A DNA stretch of 64,000 nt from an uncultured Bacilli bacterium (GCA_934140155.1 CAKPBC010000001.1:248001-312000); one strand, 5' to 3'. Counted from the first letter of the stretch, positions 44,819-54,794 are shown. Notes: generated from the sequence alone by a model not told the origin. A program made the numbers and translations.

Positions 44819-46348
44819 TTATTTCAAATTGAGTTGGGCAATGAATTTTTGAAGGTGTTTTTGACCAATTTCATCATCCTTGAAAGTGGCGGTGTTTTTA
44901 AGAATATTGACACATGTTTCATTAATGGCAAGGCGCACAATTTCACTAGCTTTTTCAAAAGATACATCGCGACCAAATTGAGTGATTAAACGAATTATGA
45001 AGTTACGATGAATTTCAAAATCAGGATTATTAGTAATGAAATTTTCAACATCAATAGTCTTATCTGATAATATTTTTGCAATACTTTCAGATTGACGTTT
45101 TAATCTTGCTGGTAAAATATATAATCCTGCAGCTTCAATTAAACCAATTCCTTCTGATTTAATGTTATGATATTCTTTATGAGCATGGAAGATACCATCT
45201 GGATATTCTTCTGTTGTACGATTATTTCTTAAAATAGCAAAAGCAATATATTTATTTCCTTCTTTTCTTACAATAGGAGTAACAGTGCTATGTTGTGTGT
45301 CTCCTTCATGAGAAATAATATCAACTTCCTTATCATCATAATTACGCCAATAAGTATATATTTCATTTAATAAAGCAATAGCTTCTTCTTTATCTTCTGA
45401 TTCAATTTTAAATGTTGAGTTATAGAAGTTAAGGTAAGATAATTTGCATTTTGGATACTTTGGCGTATCAATTACAAATTTATCTTTAGCAAACATTAAT
45501 GGAAGCAAATGTTTTCCGCCTTGAAAATGTTCGTGATTTAATATAGAACCACCAACGATAGGGAGTTCTGAGTTTGATCCAATAAAGAAACAAGGAAATT
45601 GTTCAACGAAAGAGAACAAACGACGGAATTTAGTTAATCCCATAGTCATTTTTTGATGCGTTTCATCAAAGACAATGCAGTGTTGATAATAATAAACATA
45701 AGGAGAATATTGTAAGTACCATCTTGATCCATCTAAATTAAGAGGAATAATACGAATATTTCCGCGAGCGGGATGAGAAGAAGTACCAACAAATCCTAAG
45801 TTCTCTTTACATAATAAACAACTTGGATATTTATTAGATGGGACACTACTAGAAGCCACTAATTTAGCAATATCGGAGTTTTTCTTTTCTGGTTTAGATA
45901 AGTTAATGGATATTTCTAAATAGTTATCACCAAAATCTGCTTTCCAAAGCAAGTTTTTATCAACTGCGGTCTTTTGAATATAATTGTTTTTAATTTGTAA
46001 ATCATATAAGTAATCAAAACCATCTTGAGGATTTTTAAAACTATAAAATTTATCTTTAACCATGCTTGGAAGAGGTGTTAAGTCTCCCATAATATTAGTA
46101 ATAAAACGGTCAACTTCACTTGAATCAACAATGTTATTTTCTAATATGTCATTTTTTAATTCGCTAATTAAAATATCAGGTACAGCTAAATTATCAATTT
46201 CGTTAAAATCAATATCATTCTGTGTGTAAGGATAAGCAACATGTAACTTGCCAAATAATACATTACGCACATAAATAGCATCTAATTCATCTAAAAATAA
46301 ATGCTTTTTGCTATAATATATGAGTTTTTCTACAGTTTTTTCTATCAT
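44819..46348 (-). CDS. galT: UDP-glucose--hexose-1-phosphate uridylyltransferase, class II
   Basis: Leloir enzyme exchanging UMP between UDP-glucose and galactose-1-phosphate. 509 residues, the size of the Firmicute class II form. The active-site motif GGSILNHEHFQGG is present, as are CLLCKENLGF and SSHPARGN. It starts with AAAGGTGG, then the ATG at 46348; a GTG at 46360 overlaps that ribosome binding site. galK and galE are not in the window. It shares the strand with the GT2 and GH3 genes but has its own terminator. Confidence 0.93.
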   Translation of the reverse strand: MIEKTVEKLIYYSKKHLFLDELDAIYVRNVLFGKLHVAYPYTQNDIDFNEIDNLAVPDILISELKNDILENNIVDSSEVDRFITNIMGDLTPLPSMVKDKFYSFKNPQDGFDYLYDLQIKNNYIQKTAVDKNLLWKADFGDNYLEISINLSKPEKKNSDIAKLVASSSVPSNKYPSCLLCKENLGFVGTSSHPARGNIRIIPLNLDGSRWYLQYSPYVYYYQHCIVFDETHQKMTMGLTKFRRLFSFVEQFPCFFIGSNSELPIVGGSILNHEHFQGGKHLLPLMFAKDKFVIDTPKYPKCKLSYLNFYNSTFKIESEDKEEAIALLNEIYTYWRNYDDKEVDIISHEGDTQHSTVTPIVRKEGNKYIAFAILRNNRTTEEYPDGIFHAHKEYHNIKSEGIGLIEAAGLYILPARLKRQSESIAKILSDKTIDVENFITNNPDFEIHRNFIIRLITQFGRDVSFEKASEIVRLAINETCVNILKNTATFKDDEIGQKHLQKFIAQLNLK

Positions 46349-46450
46349 TTTTGTGTCCACCTTTTTTTATTTTCATACACATTTAATATACAATTATAAA
46401 AATAAAATTCAAATAAAATTTTTATGTTTGTTATTTATTATTTTAAAATG

Positions 46451-46465
46451 TACAATATTATTGTA
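46451..46465. promoter_or_regulatory. Palindrome in the galT/metalloprotease divergent region
   Basis: TACAATA-T-TATTGTA, perfect 7-bp arms, between the divergent genes at 46348 and 46501. It is a possible operator for either gene. Confidence 0.35.
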
Positions 46466-46500
46466 TATTTTATGTAATCGTTTTTTTAGGAGGTAACTAA

Positions 46501-48084
46501 ATGAACAAAAATATTTATAAATTATCTGTGCTTGCCGCTATTGTTGGCGTGTTAGCAAGTTGTGAAATTCATTTTGGTCCAATTAGTAGTGGTAATTCAA
46601 ATAATACTAGTAATGATTATAGCATTAGCAGAAACTCTGTTTCTAAACTTGAAGGTGAAGGATTTGAAGTTGTTAATCCTCAATATACTATGCGCCAAAA
46701 TTCTGAAAACCAGGGGTGGAATACTTTAAATTCTACTGGTACACAAAAAATGTTAATTGTACCTGTTCATTTAAGTGGTGAAAGCGAAACTTGGACTAGT
46801 AAAAAATTAAGTAATATCGAAAAAGCGTTTTTTGGTAAGGCAAGTGAAACATCTTGGCATTCAGTAAGTTCATATTTTGATGAATCAAGTTATGGTAATT
46901 TGCATTTAATTGGAGAAGTTGCTCCAGTGTTTGAAAGTGTATGTTCAGAAAGTGATTTACTTTCCTATGCGTCAAATCCCAATAATCCGCCTTGTTCAGA
47001 TTTAATCGCTAGAGAATATAGTTCTTCATCTTCTTTATCTAACGAAAAAAGAAAAGAATATGATCAAGATGGGGATGGATATATCGATGCTACGATATTT
47101 ATATATTTACCAAAGCCAACTAAGTCTAATACTGATGCTTTCTGGGCTTGGTGCTACGCTAACTCAAATACAGCAAGTACATCAAAACCAGCAGTTAATA
47201 ATTATATGTGGGCTAGTTATGATTTTATTAATGATAGCTACGTTAAAACTGAATTGTTTGAAACTCTTCCTTCTGGCATTGAAGCACATACATATATTCA
47301 TGAAACAGGACACTTATTAGGACTTGATGACTATTATTGTTATGATAAGGCGACTCCATGGAACTGCGCTGGTGACCGCGATATGCAAGCTTTTAATATT
47401 GGAGATCATAATATTTATTCAAAAATGTCCTTAGGATGGGTTAGCCCATATTATGTAACTGGAGATTGTGAGATTAAATTACATTCTTCTAGTTTATATG
47501 GTGAAGCAATCGTAATTAAAGATGATTGGAACAAAACAATATTTGATGAATATTTAATTATTGAATATTACACACATGAAGGACTTAATTATCAAGATTC
47601 TAAACATAGTTATGATTCTCGTAACAAGATGTATCAAGGCTCAGGCTTAAGAATATATCATGCCGATGCTCGATTAATTGATTTTTCAAAAAGAACATAT
47701 AATGGATATAATTATTCACCAGATTCAAAATATACTAGTAATACCATTATTGGGGCATCAAACTCAGTTATTCATAGTAATCTAACGACAACTCAATCCA
47801 AAAATAACAAAATCCGTTATCTACATTTATTGGATTCTGGTAAAAGAAATACTATTTCTCATGGAATTCATGGAACAGGAGATTTTGATTCCTCTAGTAG
47901 CGGAAATAAAGGAGTAAAGATTGATCCTAATAAAACATTATGGACTAAAGGACAAACATTTACCGCTGATTCGGACTTCTTTGTTAATGACACTAAATTT
48001 AATAATGGCTATCCGGTTAATTATTCTATTACTGTTGGTGAGACTGATGGAGATATGATTACTGTTAAAATTTCAAAAAATTAA
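46501..48084 (+). CDS. M6-like zinc metalloprotease lipoprotein
   Basis: 527 residues with lipobox LASC, exposed outside the cell. The propeptide/N-region includes MLIVPVHLSG and WHSVSSYFDESSYGNLHL, as in immune inhibitor A-type M6 peptidases. The zinc site HETGHLLGLDDYY (His267, Glu268, His271) is complete. The C-terminal part is a beta-rich module (EAIVIKDDWNKT ... DEYLIIEYYTHEG). A DQDGDGYIDA-like calcium loop sits near residue 185. It probably degrades extracellular proteins. AGGAGG precedes the ATG. Confidence 0.85.
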   Translation: MNKNIYKLSVLAAIVGVLASCEIHFGPISSGNSNNTSNDYSISRNSVSKLEGEGFEVVNPQYTMRQNSENQGWNTLNSTGTQKMLIVPVHLSGESETWTSKKLSNIEKAFFGKASETSWHSVSSYFDESSYGNLHLIGEVAPVFESVCSESDLLSYASNPNNPPCSDLIAREYSSSSSLSNEKRKEYDQDGDGYIDATIFIYLPKPTKSNTDAFWAWCYANSNTASTSKPAVNNYMWASYDFINDSYVKTELFETLPSGIEAHTYIHETGHLLGLDDYYCYDKATPWNCAGDRDMQAFNIGDHNIYSKMSLGWVSPYYVTGDCEIKLHSSSLYGEAIVIKDDWNKTIFDEYLIIEYYTHEGLNYQDSKHSYDSRNKMYQGSGLRIYHADARLIDFSKRTYNGYNYSPDSKYTSNTIIGASNSVIHSNLTTTQSKNNKIRYLHLLDSGKRNTISHGIHGTGDFDSSSSGNKGVKIDPNKTLWTKGQTFTADSDFFVNDTKFNNGYPVNYSITVGETDGDMITVKISKN

Positions 48085-48097
48085 TTAATAACAAATT

Positions 48098-48127
48098 AAG
48101 CAAAGATATAAACGTCTTTGCTTTTTT
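48098..48127 (+). terminator. Terminator after the metalloprotease gene
   Basis: AAGCAAAGA pairs with TCTTTGCTT and is followed by T-rich sequence. Confidence 0.85.
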
Positions 48128-48194
48128 ACTGAATTAATGAATTTAATATTTCAATCATTATTTTTGTGGTAAAATAATTATCGGTGGTGAAACA

Positions 48195-49334
48195 ATGAAA
48201 AAGAGAACTAAAATTATTTTTTTATCTTTAGCTTTAGTTGTTACTGCAACTTTTCCTTTTGCTTTGTTAGCCCAATTTGGAATTGATAATGCCAATTATC
48301 AAAAAGAATATATTGATTCAGTTAAACCAATTAAAACACGTAATTTATTAATAAATAAAGATGGTCCTAATATTCAAATCACAAATGAACCAGATAGTGA
48401 CTTCGTAATTTTGCAATTATCAGATACGCATTTTACTGGAGATAAAACATATCGTAATTTAGATTTAAAATGCTTAAAAGCAATTTATGATATGGTAAAT
48501 TATGTGAAACCAGATTTAGTAATTTATACTGGTGATAATATTTACCCATCTATAGCTTTTGGCTCAAATAACAATATAAAATCCGCAACAATTTTAAGTG
48601 AGTTTTTAGAAAAATTAGAAGTACCATTCTTATATGAATATGGAAACCATGATACCGAATATTACGCTCGTGGAAGTTATGTGGATATAAATGAAATATT
48701 CCAAGCAAATCCGTATTGCCTTGCGTTAGATGATAAAGAAGTTTGGGATAAAAAAGGAAGATTATCTCAAGTAGTGGAGATTAGAAATAGTGATTCATCA
48801 TTAAACCAAGCTCTTGTTTTATTAGATTCTGGTTCATATAAAGGTTCATCATTTTTATCAGGATATGATAAATTCAATGAAAAATACGCTAGCTGGTATG
48901 AAAATAAGTTGAAAAAGATTCAAAAAAGAGAAAATTTAGAAAGTATTAGTGATATACCTTCTTTAGCGTTTTTTCACATCCCTCCTTTTGAATATAAAGA
49001 AGCTGTAGAATTATATAAAAAAGGTAGTAATGAAGTTACTTATTTATTTGGTGAAAATAAAGAAGGAATATCTTCACCAAATGAACCAAGTGAAGTGTTT
49101 GATAAGATGGTGGAATTAAAATCAACAAAAGCAATGTTTTTTGGACACGATCACACAAATTACATGGCTTTAAGATATAAAGATATTGAAATGTATTATG
49201 GGCACGCTATTGATTATCGAGCCTATCCTACGATAAAATATAAAACGCAGTATCGTGGTGGAAATATTATCACGTTGCATCAAGATTCTTCTTATGAAGT
49301 TAAATCTTGTTTACTGAAAGACATTGTGAGGTAA
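48195..49334 (+). CDS. Membrane-anchored calcineurin-like phosphoesterase
   Basis: 379 residues. An N-terminal hydrophobic segment (IIFLSLALVVTATFPFALLA) anchors or exports the enzyme. The two-metal motifs occur in order: LQLSDTHF, YTGDNIY, EYGNHDTEYY, AFFHIPPFEY and MFFGHDHTN. The family dephosphorylates phosphomonoesters or diesters outside the cell; the substrate is unknown. GGTGG lies upstream of the ATG. The next gene starts 5 bases after the stop. Confidence 0.88.
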   Translation: MKKRTKIIFLSLALVVTATFPFALLAQFGIDNANYQKEYIDSVKPIKTRNLLINKDGPNIQITNEPDSDFVILQLSDTHFTGDKTYRNLDLKCLKAIYDMVNYVKPDLVIYTGDNIYPSIAFGSNNNIKSATILSEFLEKLEVPFLYEYGNHDTEYYARGSYVDINEIFQANPYCLALDDKEVWDKKGRLSQVVEIRNSDSSLNQALVLLDSGSYKGSSFLSGYDKFNEKYASWYENKLKKIQKRENLESISDIPSLAFFHIPPFEYKEAVELYKKGSNEVTYLFGENKEGISSPNEPSEVFDKMVELKSTKAMFFGHDHTNYMALRYKDIEMYYGHAIDYRAYPTIKYKTQYRGGNIITLHQDSSYEVKSCLLKDIVR

Positions 49335-49339
49335 AAAGA

Positions 49340-50074
49340 ATGAAGTATTTTTTAGTTATAGTTTTTTTATTTATTATAGGCTCAACAATAGGTTGGGTTA
49401 TTGAATTATTATTCCGTAGATTTTTCTCAGCTCATAAATGGATTAATCCCGGATTCTTAGTTGGACCTTATTTACCATTATATGGTTTTGGATTATGTGC
49501 ATTATTTGGGCTAGCATATATTAATATTGATTTTATAACAACAACTTATTGGTTACAAGTTGTTATTAAAGTAGCGGTTATGACATTTGCCATGACTTTA
49601 GTAGAATATATTGCGGGTTTAATATTTATTAAAGGAATGAATATTAAATTATGGGATTATTCAAATCGCCCTGGTAATATTCAAGGTATTATTTGTCCTT
49701 TATTTACCTTCTTTTGGGCAGTAATTGCTTTAATATATGTTTTATTTATTCATAATGTAGTCATGGGGTGGGTTAATTGGTTTGATAATAACATTATCTT
49801 TTCATTCTTTGTTGGTATTGTATTAGGCGCGATGATTGTTGACTTTGCTTATTCAATTAATCTTGCTTCTAAAATTAAAAGATACGCAAAAGAAATGCAA
49901 ATTGTTGTTCATTATGAACGATTTAAAGATTACATAACTACTAAAGTTCATTCATCAAAAATTAAAAATATCTTTGTTCCTTTAATGAAACCTTTGAATG
50001 TTTTAAAAGAAAATATTGAAAGTTACAAAGAAGCAATGAAAACTAATAAAACAAATAAAGAAAAGAAGGAATAA
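49340..50074 (+). CDS. CmpB-type putative ABC-transporter membrane protein (PF06541-like)
   Basis: 244 residues with about five or six membrane segments. IGWVIELLFRRFF, PGFLVGPYLPLYGFG, TLVEYIAGL and LWDYSNRPGNIQGIICP are hallmarks of this Firmicute membrane protein family. A charged cytoplasmic tail follows. No ATPase is adjacent, so the ABC role is only a family label. GAGGT before the ATG at 49340 sets the start; the open frame to 49307 overlaps the phosphoesterase gene. Confidence 0.75.
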   Translation: MKYFLVIVFLFIIGSTIGWVIELLFRRFFSAHKWINPGFLVGPYLPLYGFGLCALFGLAYINIDFITTTYWLQVVIKVAVMTFAMTLVEYIAGLIFIKGMNIKLWDYSNRPGNIQGIICPLFTFFWAVIALIYVLFIHNVVMGWVNWFDNNIIFSFFVGIVLGAMIVDFAYSINLASKIKRYAKEMQIVVHYERFKDYITTKVHSSKIKNIFVPLMKPLNVLKENIESYKEAMKTNKTNKEKKE

Positions 50075-50076
50075 GT

Positions 50077-51060
50077 ATGCCAAGAAATAGAAACACGCAT
50101 AAAAAAAGAAATTCTTTAAAAGAAATCCCCTACAAAAAGCGTACAAATTATCCAGAATATAAAGTACATGAACCAACACCATTATTAGAATTTTTACTTA
50201 AACGTATTACTAATCAATCAAGAAACAATATTAAATCATTATTAAGTCATCGCCAAGTTTTAGTGGATGGTGCGCCAATTACCCAATTTGATTTTATGTT
50301 AGCTAAAGATGATATTGTGATGATTGCGCCAGCACCAGTAAGAAAAATTACTAAAAATAGTAAAAACGACTTACAAAAACTAGATATTATTTTTGAAAAC
50401 GATGAATTAATTGCTATTAATAAACCATCGGGATTATTATCCATTGCTAGTGATCGTGAAAAAGAAATAACTGCTTATCGTTTATTAATGGATTATGTTC
50501 GCACTAAAGATCCCCACAATCGAATTTATGTTGTACATCGTATTGATAAAGATACATCTGGTGTATTAATTGTAGCTAAAAACGAACGTATCCGTGACGC
50601 TTTGCAAGACCATTGGAATGATATTGTTAAATTCCGTGGCTATTACGCTATTGTGGAAGGCAATGTGGAAGAAAAAAAGAAAACTATTAAATCTTGGTTA
50701 AGGGAAGCATCCACAAACTTAATGTATTCTTCAAGAAAACCAGGAGATGGCAAAGAATCTATTACTCATTATCAAGTAATTAAAGAAATTGATGGATATT
50801 CTTTATTAGATGTTAATATCGATACAGGTAGAAAAAATCAAATCCGTGTTCACATGAAAGATATTGGACATAATATTATTGGCGATGAGCGTTATGGTTC
50901 AACAAAAAATCCACTTAATCGTTTAGGACTTCATGCTTATGCATTAGAGTTTATTCATCCAATAACAAAAAAAGTAATGCGCTTTGAGACACCAATGCCA
51001 AATGAGTTTGTATCGATGTTTGGTGTTAAGCAAAAACAATTAAAGAAAATTAAGGCATAG
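50077..51060 (+). CDS. RluA-family pseudouridine synthase
   Basis: 327 residues. An N-terminal S4-like RNA-binding domain (LLKRITNQSRNNIKSLLSHR) precedes the catalytic domain with the active-site Asp in VHRIDKDTSGVLI. GRKNQIRVHM and GDERYGS are also present. It isomerises uridine in rRNA or tRNA; the exact site is unknown. A basic leader of about 30 residues precedes S4. It starts 2 bases after the previous stop, and its own stop lies inside a terminator stem. Confidence 0.92.
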   Translation: MPRNRNTHKKRNSLKEIPYKKRTNYPEYKVHEPTPLLEFLLKRITNQSRNNIKSLLSHRQVLVDGAPITQFDFMLAKDDIVMIAPAPVRKITKNSKNDLQKLDIIFENDELIAINKPSGLLSIASDREKEITAYRLLMDYVRTKDPHNRIYVVHRIDKDTSGVLIVAKNERIRDALQDHWNDIVKFRGYYAIVEGNVEEKKKTIKSWLREASTNLMYSSRKPGDGKESITHYQVIKEIDGYSLLDVNIDTGRKNQIRVHMKDIGHNIIGDERYGSTKNPLNRLGLHAYALEFIHPITKKVMRFETPMPNEFVSMFGVKQKQLKKIKA

Positions 51061-51079
51061 CAATATGTCTTTTTTTTTG
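51052..51079 (+). terminator. Terminator overlapping the RluA-family stop codon
   Basis: AAGGCATA pairs with TATGTCTT (one G-T pair) around a GCAA tetraloop, followed by T-rich DNA. The TAG stop lies within the hairpin. Confidence 0.75.
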
Positions 51080-51112
51080 ACTTCTTTCATACATTTAACT
51101 AAGAGGGGTACT

Positions 51113-52384
51113 ATGGAAGAAGTTATAAAAATTAAAGGTGGAAAGAAGTTATCTGGCGTAGTAAATATTTCAGGAAGTAAAAATAATTGTGTTTCTTTAA
51201 TTCCTGCAGCTTTATTATCGAGAGGATTAGTGATAATTCACAATATACCACCAATAAGCGACGTATATCGTTTAGTGGATATTTTAGAACAATGTGGTGT
51301 TTGTATTACTTATACCGATAATACACTTATAATCGATTCAAGTAATTTAGTTTATAAAGATTTAACAATGCCAGAAATGGGAAAATTAAGAGCATCTTAT
51401 TATTTCTATTCGGTGTTTTTGGGACTGTTTAAATATGTTAAAGCGAATACGATTGGTGGATGTAGATTAGGAGATCGACCAATAGATTTACATTTATATG
51501 CTTTTAAGCAATTAGGGGCTAATATAATCGAAGAAGATGGTACTTATATATTTGATGGTACTAATTTAAAATCAGGACACATTATATTCGAAAAAAGTTC
51601 AGTTGGCGCGACAGTAAATGCTATTATATTAGCTACACAAATAAAAGGTAAAACAATCATTGAAAATGTGGCTATGGAGCCAGAGATTACTGAGTTAATT
51701 AATTTCTTATGTGAAATGGGTGCTAAAATAAAAGGAAAAGGCACTAATACTTTAATAATTTATGGCGGACAAGAAATGCATGGAGTGGAATTTTCTAATA
51801 TTCCTGATCGTATTGAAGTAGGCACTTACGCTCTTATTGGTGCCTCTTTAGGAAATAATTTAAAAATCAAACCTGTAATACCTGAACATATCCAAAGCTT
51901 ATTAGAACTTTTTAATGTGCTTAATATCAATTATCAAATTAAGAACAACACCATGATTATCAGTGCTTCACCAATTAAACAAGGAGTAGTTATTTTAACT
52001 TCACCATTCCCAGGCTTTCCAACTGATTTACAACAACCATTAACTACTTTTTTAAGCGTATCAAATGGCACATCAGTAATTATTGAAAGTATTTATCATA
52101 ATCGTTTTGCGCACGTGAAAGAACTAAATAAAATGGGTGCGAATATTAATATCAATAATATGAATATTATTATTCATGGAGTGGATACACTTAATGGAAC
52201 GATTGTAAGTGGAAAAGATCTTCGTGGTGCGGCATCACTTGTTTTAGCGGGACTTATGGCTAAAGGAGAAACTATTGTACGAGGCTTAGATTACATTAAT
52301 CGCGGCTATGAAAATATGATTGTGAAACTTAAAAAAATTCACGCCAATGTGGAAATAGTTTCAATGGATTTGGAGGAGCAATAA
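51113..52384 (+). CDS. murA: UDP-N-acetylglucosamine 1-carboxyvinyltransferase
   Basis: First committed step of peptidoglycan synthesis: transfers enolpyruvate to UDP-GlcNAc. 423 residues of the EPSP-synthase fold: ISGSKNNCVSLIPAALL at the start and the catalytic loop IGGCRLGDRP with Cys117, the residue targeted by fosfomycin. FPTDLQQPLTTFLS and GKDLRGAASLVLAGLMA are further signatures. GAGGGG before the ATG at 51113 sets the start; the upstream frame to 51065 overlaps a terminator. It shows that this organism makes a wall, so it is not a wall-less Mollicute. Confidence 0.95.
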   Translation: MEEVIKIKGGKKLSGVVNISGSKNNCVSLIPAALLSRGLVIIHNIPPISDVYRLVDILEQCGVCITYTDNTLIIDSSNLVYKDLTMPEMGKLRASYYFYSVFLGLFKYVKANTIGGCRLGDRPIDLHLYAFKQLGANIIEEDGTYIFDGTNLKSGHIIFEKSSVGATVNAIILATQIKGKTIIENVAMEPEITELINFLCEMGAKIKGKGTNTLIIYGGQEMHGVEFSNIPDRIEVGTYALIGASLGNNLKIKPVIPEHIQSLLELFNVLNINYQIKNNTMIISASPIKQGVVILTSPFPGFPTDLQQPLTTFLSVSNGTSVIIESIYHNRFAHVKELNKMGANININNMNIIIHGVDTLNGTIVSGKDLRGAASLVLAGLMAKGETIVRGLDYINRGYENMIVKLKKIHANVEIVSMDLEEQ

Positions 52385-53046
52385 TGAAAAAAGCATATTT
52401 TGGTTTATTTATTTTATTATTACCAATTTTGGTATCTTGTAATAAAGAAAAGAATTTTTTGGCGTTAGGTAATTTTAATGACGAAACAATAACTAATTTA
52501 AAAGCACTTTTAAAAATGGATGGTAATAACTATTTTGTAAGCGAAAATATGCAATCAGGTGAACTATTTAAAATAGTGGATTCTAATGCCTCTTATTATG
52601 AAAACGGAAAAAAACATCCCTTCTATGTAGAAGCAAGTAAAGCTAAATTAATATTAATTAATGTGGGATTATATGATGTAATTCCTTCAATGGAGATTAA
52701 AGAAGACGAAAATGTTTTAAATTATGACGATAATCTTTTAAATAAACAATTAGAAGTGTTTTCTTATCATATGTATCATATTATTGAAGAAGTGCGCTCA
52801 ATTAATAATAAGGCAGATATATTTGTATTATCCGCATATAATATTTTTAATTTTGAAAAGCCAGAAGAAAAACTATTTAATAATATCGTTAAAGAAGTTA
52901 ATGATTCCATTAATGATAGCATTAAAGATTTTGATAATATAAAATACATCTCTTTAGTCGATATGAAAAATCAATTAAAAGAAGATTCTTCTTTAACTCC
53001 TAATCTCCTTCTAGCGGATATAATAAGGAGTCATTACAATGAATGA
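52384..53046 (+). CDS. Small lipoprotein, possibly SGNH-like and degenerate
   Basis: 220 residues with lipobox LVSC. The body has the alternating strands of an SGNH hydrolase (FLALGNFND, LILINVGLYDV, ADIFVLSAYN), but the catalytic Ser and the block III Asn are not evident, so an enzyme role is doubtful. It overlaps murA by one base (ATAATG) and is therefore translationally coupled to it, which hints at wall-related work outside the membrane. Confidence 0.5.
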   Translation: MKKAYFGLFILLLPILVSCNKEKNFLALGNFNDETITNLKALLKMDGNNYFVSENMQSGELFKIVDSNASYYENGKKHPFYVEASKAKLILINVGLYDVIPSMEIKEDENVLNYDDNLLNKQLEVFSYHMYHIIEEVRSINNKADIFVLSAYNIFNFEKPEEKLFNNIVKEVNDSINDSIKDFDNIKYISLVDMKNQLKEDSSLTPNLLLADIIRSHYNE

Positions 53047-53473
53047 TGTGGAAATAAATAAACTTATTATTAATAGTTCTTGGCTGTTTGAAGCTATTAT
53101 TAATCAATATCGTGCTTTGATGAATGATATAAAAAAGTGTTTAATGTTTTCTACTTATAAATTATCGCCATTATTTGGTAATTATACCAAAAACATGCGA
53201 TTATCTTTTACACTTATTTCCCAAGGAAAACAAAATTTTTCTAGTATGTTAAAGCGTAGTTCTTTTAATATGCAAATTACACAAAACATCTACAAAATGT
53301 ATGTAAAAAGAGCAATTTATCAAGAAAAAATTGCTTCTGAATATTTAAACAATTTAAAATATGATCGAAATATTGCTATGGACAATTTATTTAAAAATAT
53401 TGTGGCAAAAATGTATAATTTACATTCTTTATTAATGGATTTGGAGCATAAATTTTATTTGCTATGTGTGTAA
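53039..53473 (+). CDS. Hypothetical helical protein
   Basis: 144 residues, basic and mostly helical (INQYRALMNDIKKCLMF; MDNLFKNIVAKMYNLHSLL). No membrane segment, signal or motif that I recognise. It overlaps the lipoprotein gene by 8 bases, with AAGGAG upstream, so it is likely the third gene of the murA unit. Its 3' end overlaps the convergent gene at 53455 by 19 bases. Confidence 0.55.
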   Translation: MNDVEINKLIINSSWLFEAIINQYRALMNDIKKCLMFSTYKLSPLFGNYTKNMRLSFTLISQGKQNFSSMLKRSSFNMQITQNIYKMYVKRAIYQEKIASEYLNNLKYDRNIAMDNLFKNIVAKMYNLHSLLMDLEHKFYLLCV

Positions 53474-53907
53474 ATATTCTTTATTAAACAAATGTAAATA
53501 ATTAGAGTAGTAATAATAGGCCAGTTAACATAAATGAAACTAGGAATATTTGTAAAAAGAGGAATATTCATAAGTAGAGTCATTATTAATGGAACAATTA
53601 AACTTGCTAATAAAGCAACAAAAGCAATTACAAAGATTGTAGTTGTTGTTTTTTTATATTTAATCATTTTTTCTTTATTGCATATAAAAATAATGAAGTA
53701 TATTAAGCCGAGTGCAGCAATAATTCCACATATTACATAAGGAATAAAGATAGTATAAAATTGTCTATATCCTGCTTCAGTATATTCAACATCTTGTAAA
53801 CCGAATATCACCAGTGATAGAAATAAAGGCATCCAAAAGGTATTGGCAAATATTTCTAATAAAACGGCGATGCTAGATGTGATTACTTTAAATAAATTCT
53901 TTTTCAT
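53455..53907 (-). CDS. Small membrane protein, unknown
   Basis: 150 residues with four membrane segments (about 12-36, 52-73, 87-115 and 122-142) and a lysine-rich start. No family recognised. AAGGAAA lies 6 bases before the ATG. It ends in a tail-to-tail 19-base overlap with the preceding gene, and no separate terminator is visible between them. Confidence 0.6.
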   Translation of the reverse strand: MKKNLFKVITSSIAVLLEIFANTFWMPLFLSLVIFGLQDVEYTEAGYRQFYTIFIPYVICGIIAALGLIYFIIFICNKEKMIKYKKTTTTIFVIAFVALLASLIVPLIMTLLMNIPLFTNIPSFIYVNWPIITTLIIYICLIKNIYTHSK

Positions 53908-53961
53908 TTTTAATTTCCTTTTCTTGAATTATTATATACTCCATAATAATGTAATACAATG

Positions 53962-53990
53962 TTTACAGTTGTTATTGACTTTGCTAAAAT
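53962..53990 (+). promoter_or_regulatory. Promoter of the lipoprotein gene at 54016
   Basis: TTTACA (53962-53967) and TAAAAT (53985-53990) with a 17-base spacer, 25 bases before the start. Confidence 0.65.
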
Positions 53991-54015
53991 TAATGCGTTA
54001 GAGAGGCGTAAAACA

Positions 54016-54708
54016 ATGAAATTTAAAAAAATATTATTATTACTCCCATTCTTATTAGTGGGATGCAAAGAAAACACATCAACATCCACTTCGATATCTA
54101 CTTCAATACCCACATCAATATCTACTTCAATTTCTAGATCAACTTCAAAAGATGTACAAGAAACTATTTTACTAGAAAAACATTTTTCTAAAGCAAATGA
54201 TGATAGCTTTGAAAACTTTTTTGCCAAAGGATGGAGTACCGCTAATTCGAAGTTTGGCACTAACAGCGTTATTCTTTTAGAAGATGCTAGTCATAAGTAT
54301 GGAGCGGGTTATGTGCGCACACCAGCATTTACTCAAACCAACGATATTAAAATCTCATTAACTATTCAAGTAACTGGATTTAATAATTCCACAAACATCA
54401 ATAAGTTTATTGATCAAACTTTTAAGTTTGGCATTTCTTTATTAAATGAAGATAATGAAGTAATTAATGACAAAGATTTAATATTTGAACATAAAATAAC
54501 ACAAAGTGATTGTGATAATAAATCTTTTTCTTCTTTGAATAGTTACACAAAGAATCCTAGTGAGGCAAAGACTTTGAATTTTACTTATAGTTCCGATACA
54601 CCAATATCTAAAATTAGCGTTAATTATTTAAGTAAACCACATTACATAGAAAACTCTAAAGATAATGGTATCAATCTAGAAATATTTTCTTTGATTGTTA
54701 AAAAATAA
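54016..54708 (+). CDS. Lipoprotein with Ser/Thr-Ile linker and beta-rich domain
   Basis: 230 residues. Lipobox LVGC is followed by a low-complexity linker made of TSIS-type repeats (residues 21-48) and a domain of about 175 residues whose pattern (FSKANDDSFENFFAKGW ... DIKISLTIQVTG) resembles extracellular beta-sandwich modules. No catalytic motif. The ATG at 54016, with GAGAGG upstream, is preferred over the open frame to 53959, which would hide the signal peptide. Function unknown. Confidence 0.6.
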   Translation: MKFKKILLLLPFLLVGCKENTSTSTSISTSIPTSISTSISRSTSKDVQETILLEKHFSKANDDSFENFFAKGWSTANSKFGTNSVILLEDASHKYGAGYVRTPAFTQTNDIKISLTIQVTGFNNSTNINKFIDQTFKFGISLLNEDNEVINDKDLIFEHKITQSDCDNKSFSSLNSYTKNPSEAKTLNFTYSSDTPISKISVNYLSKPHYIENSKDNGINLEIFSLIVKK

Positions 54709-54759
54709 TGGTAATAAAACCCATAATCGACGGAAAAGTCAAGAAAAAATTTTTTTCTA

Positions 54760-54789
54760 TTGATTATAATCAATACTTTATGTTATATT
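54760..54789 (+). promoter_or_regulatory. Promoter of rpmE, extended -10 type
   Basis: TTGATT (54760-54765), an 18-base spacer and TATATT (54784-54789) preceded by TG at 54781-54782. Confidence 0.6.
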
Positions 54790-54794
54790 GTTTT

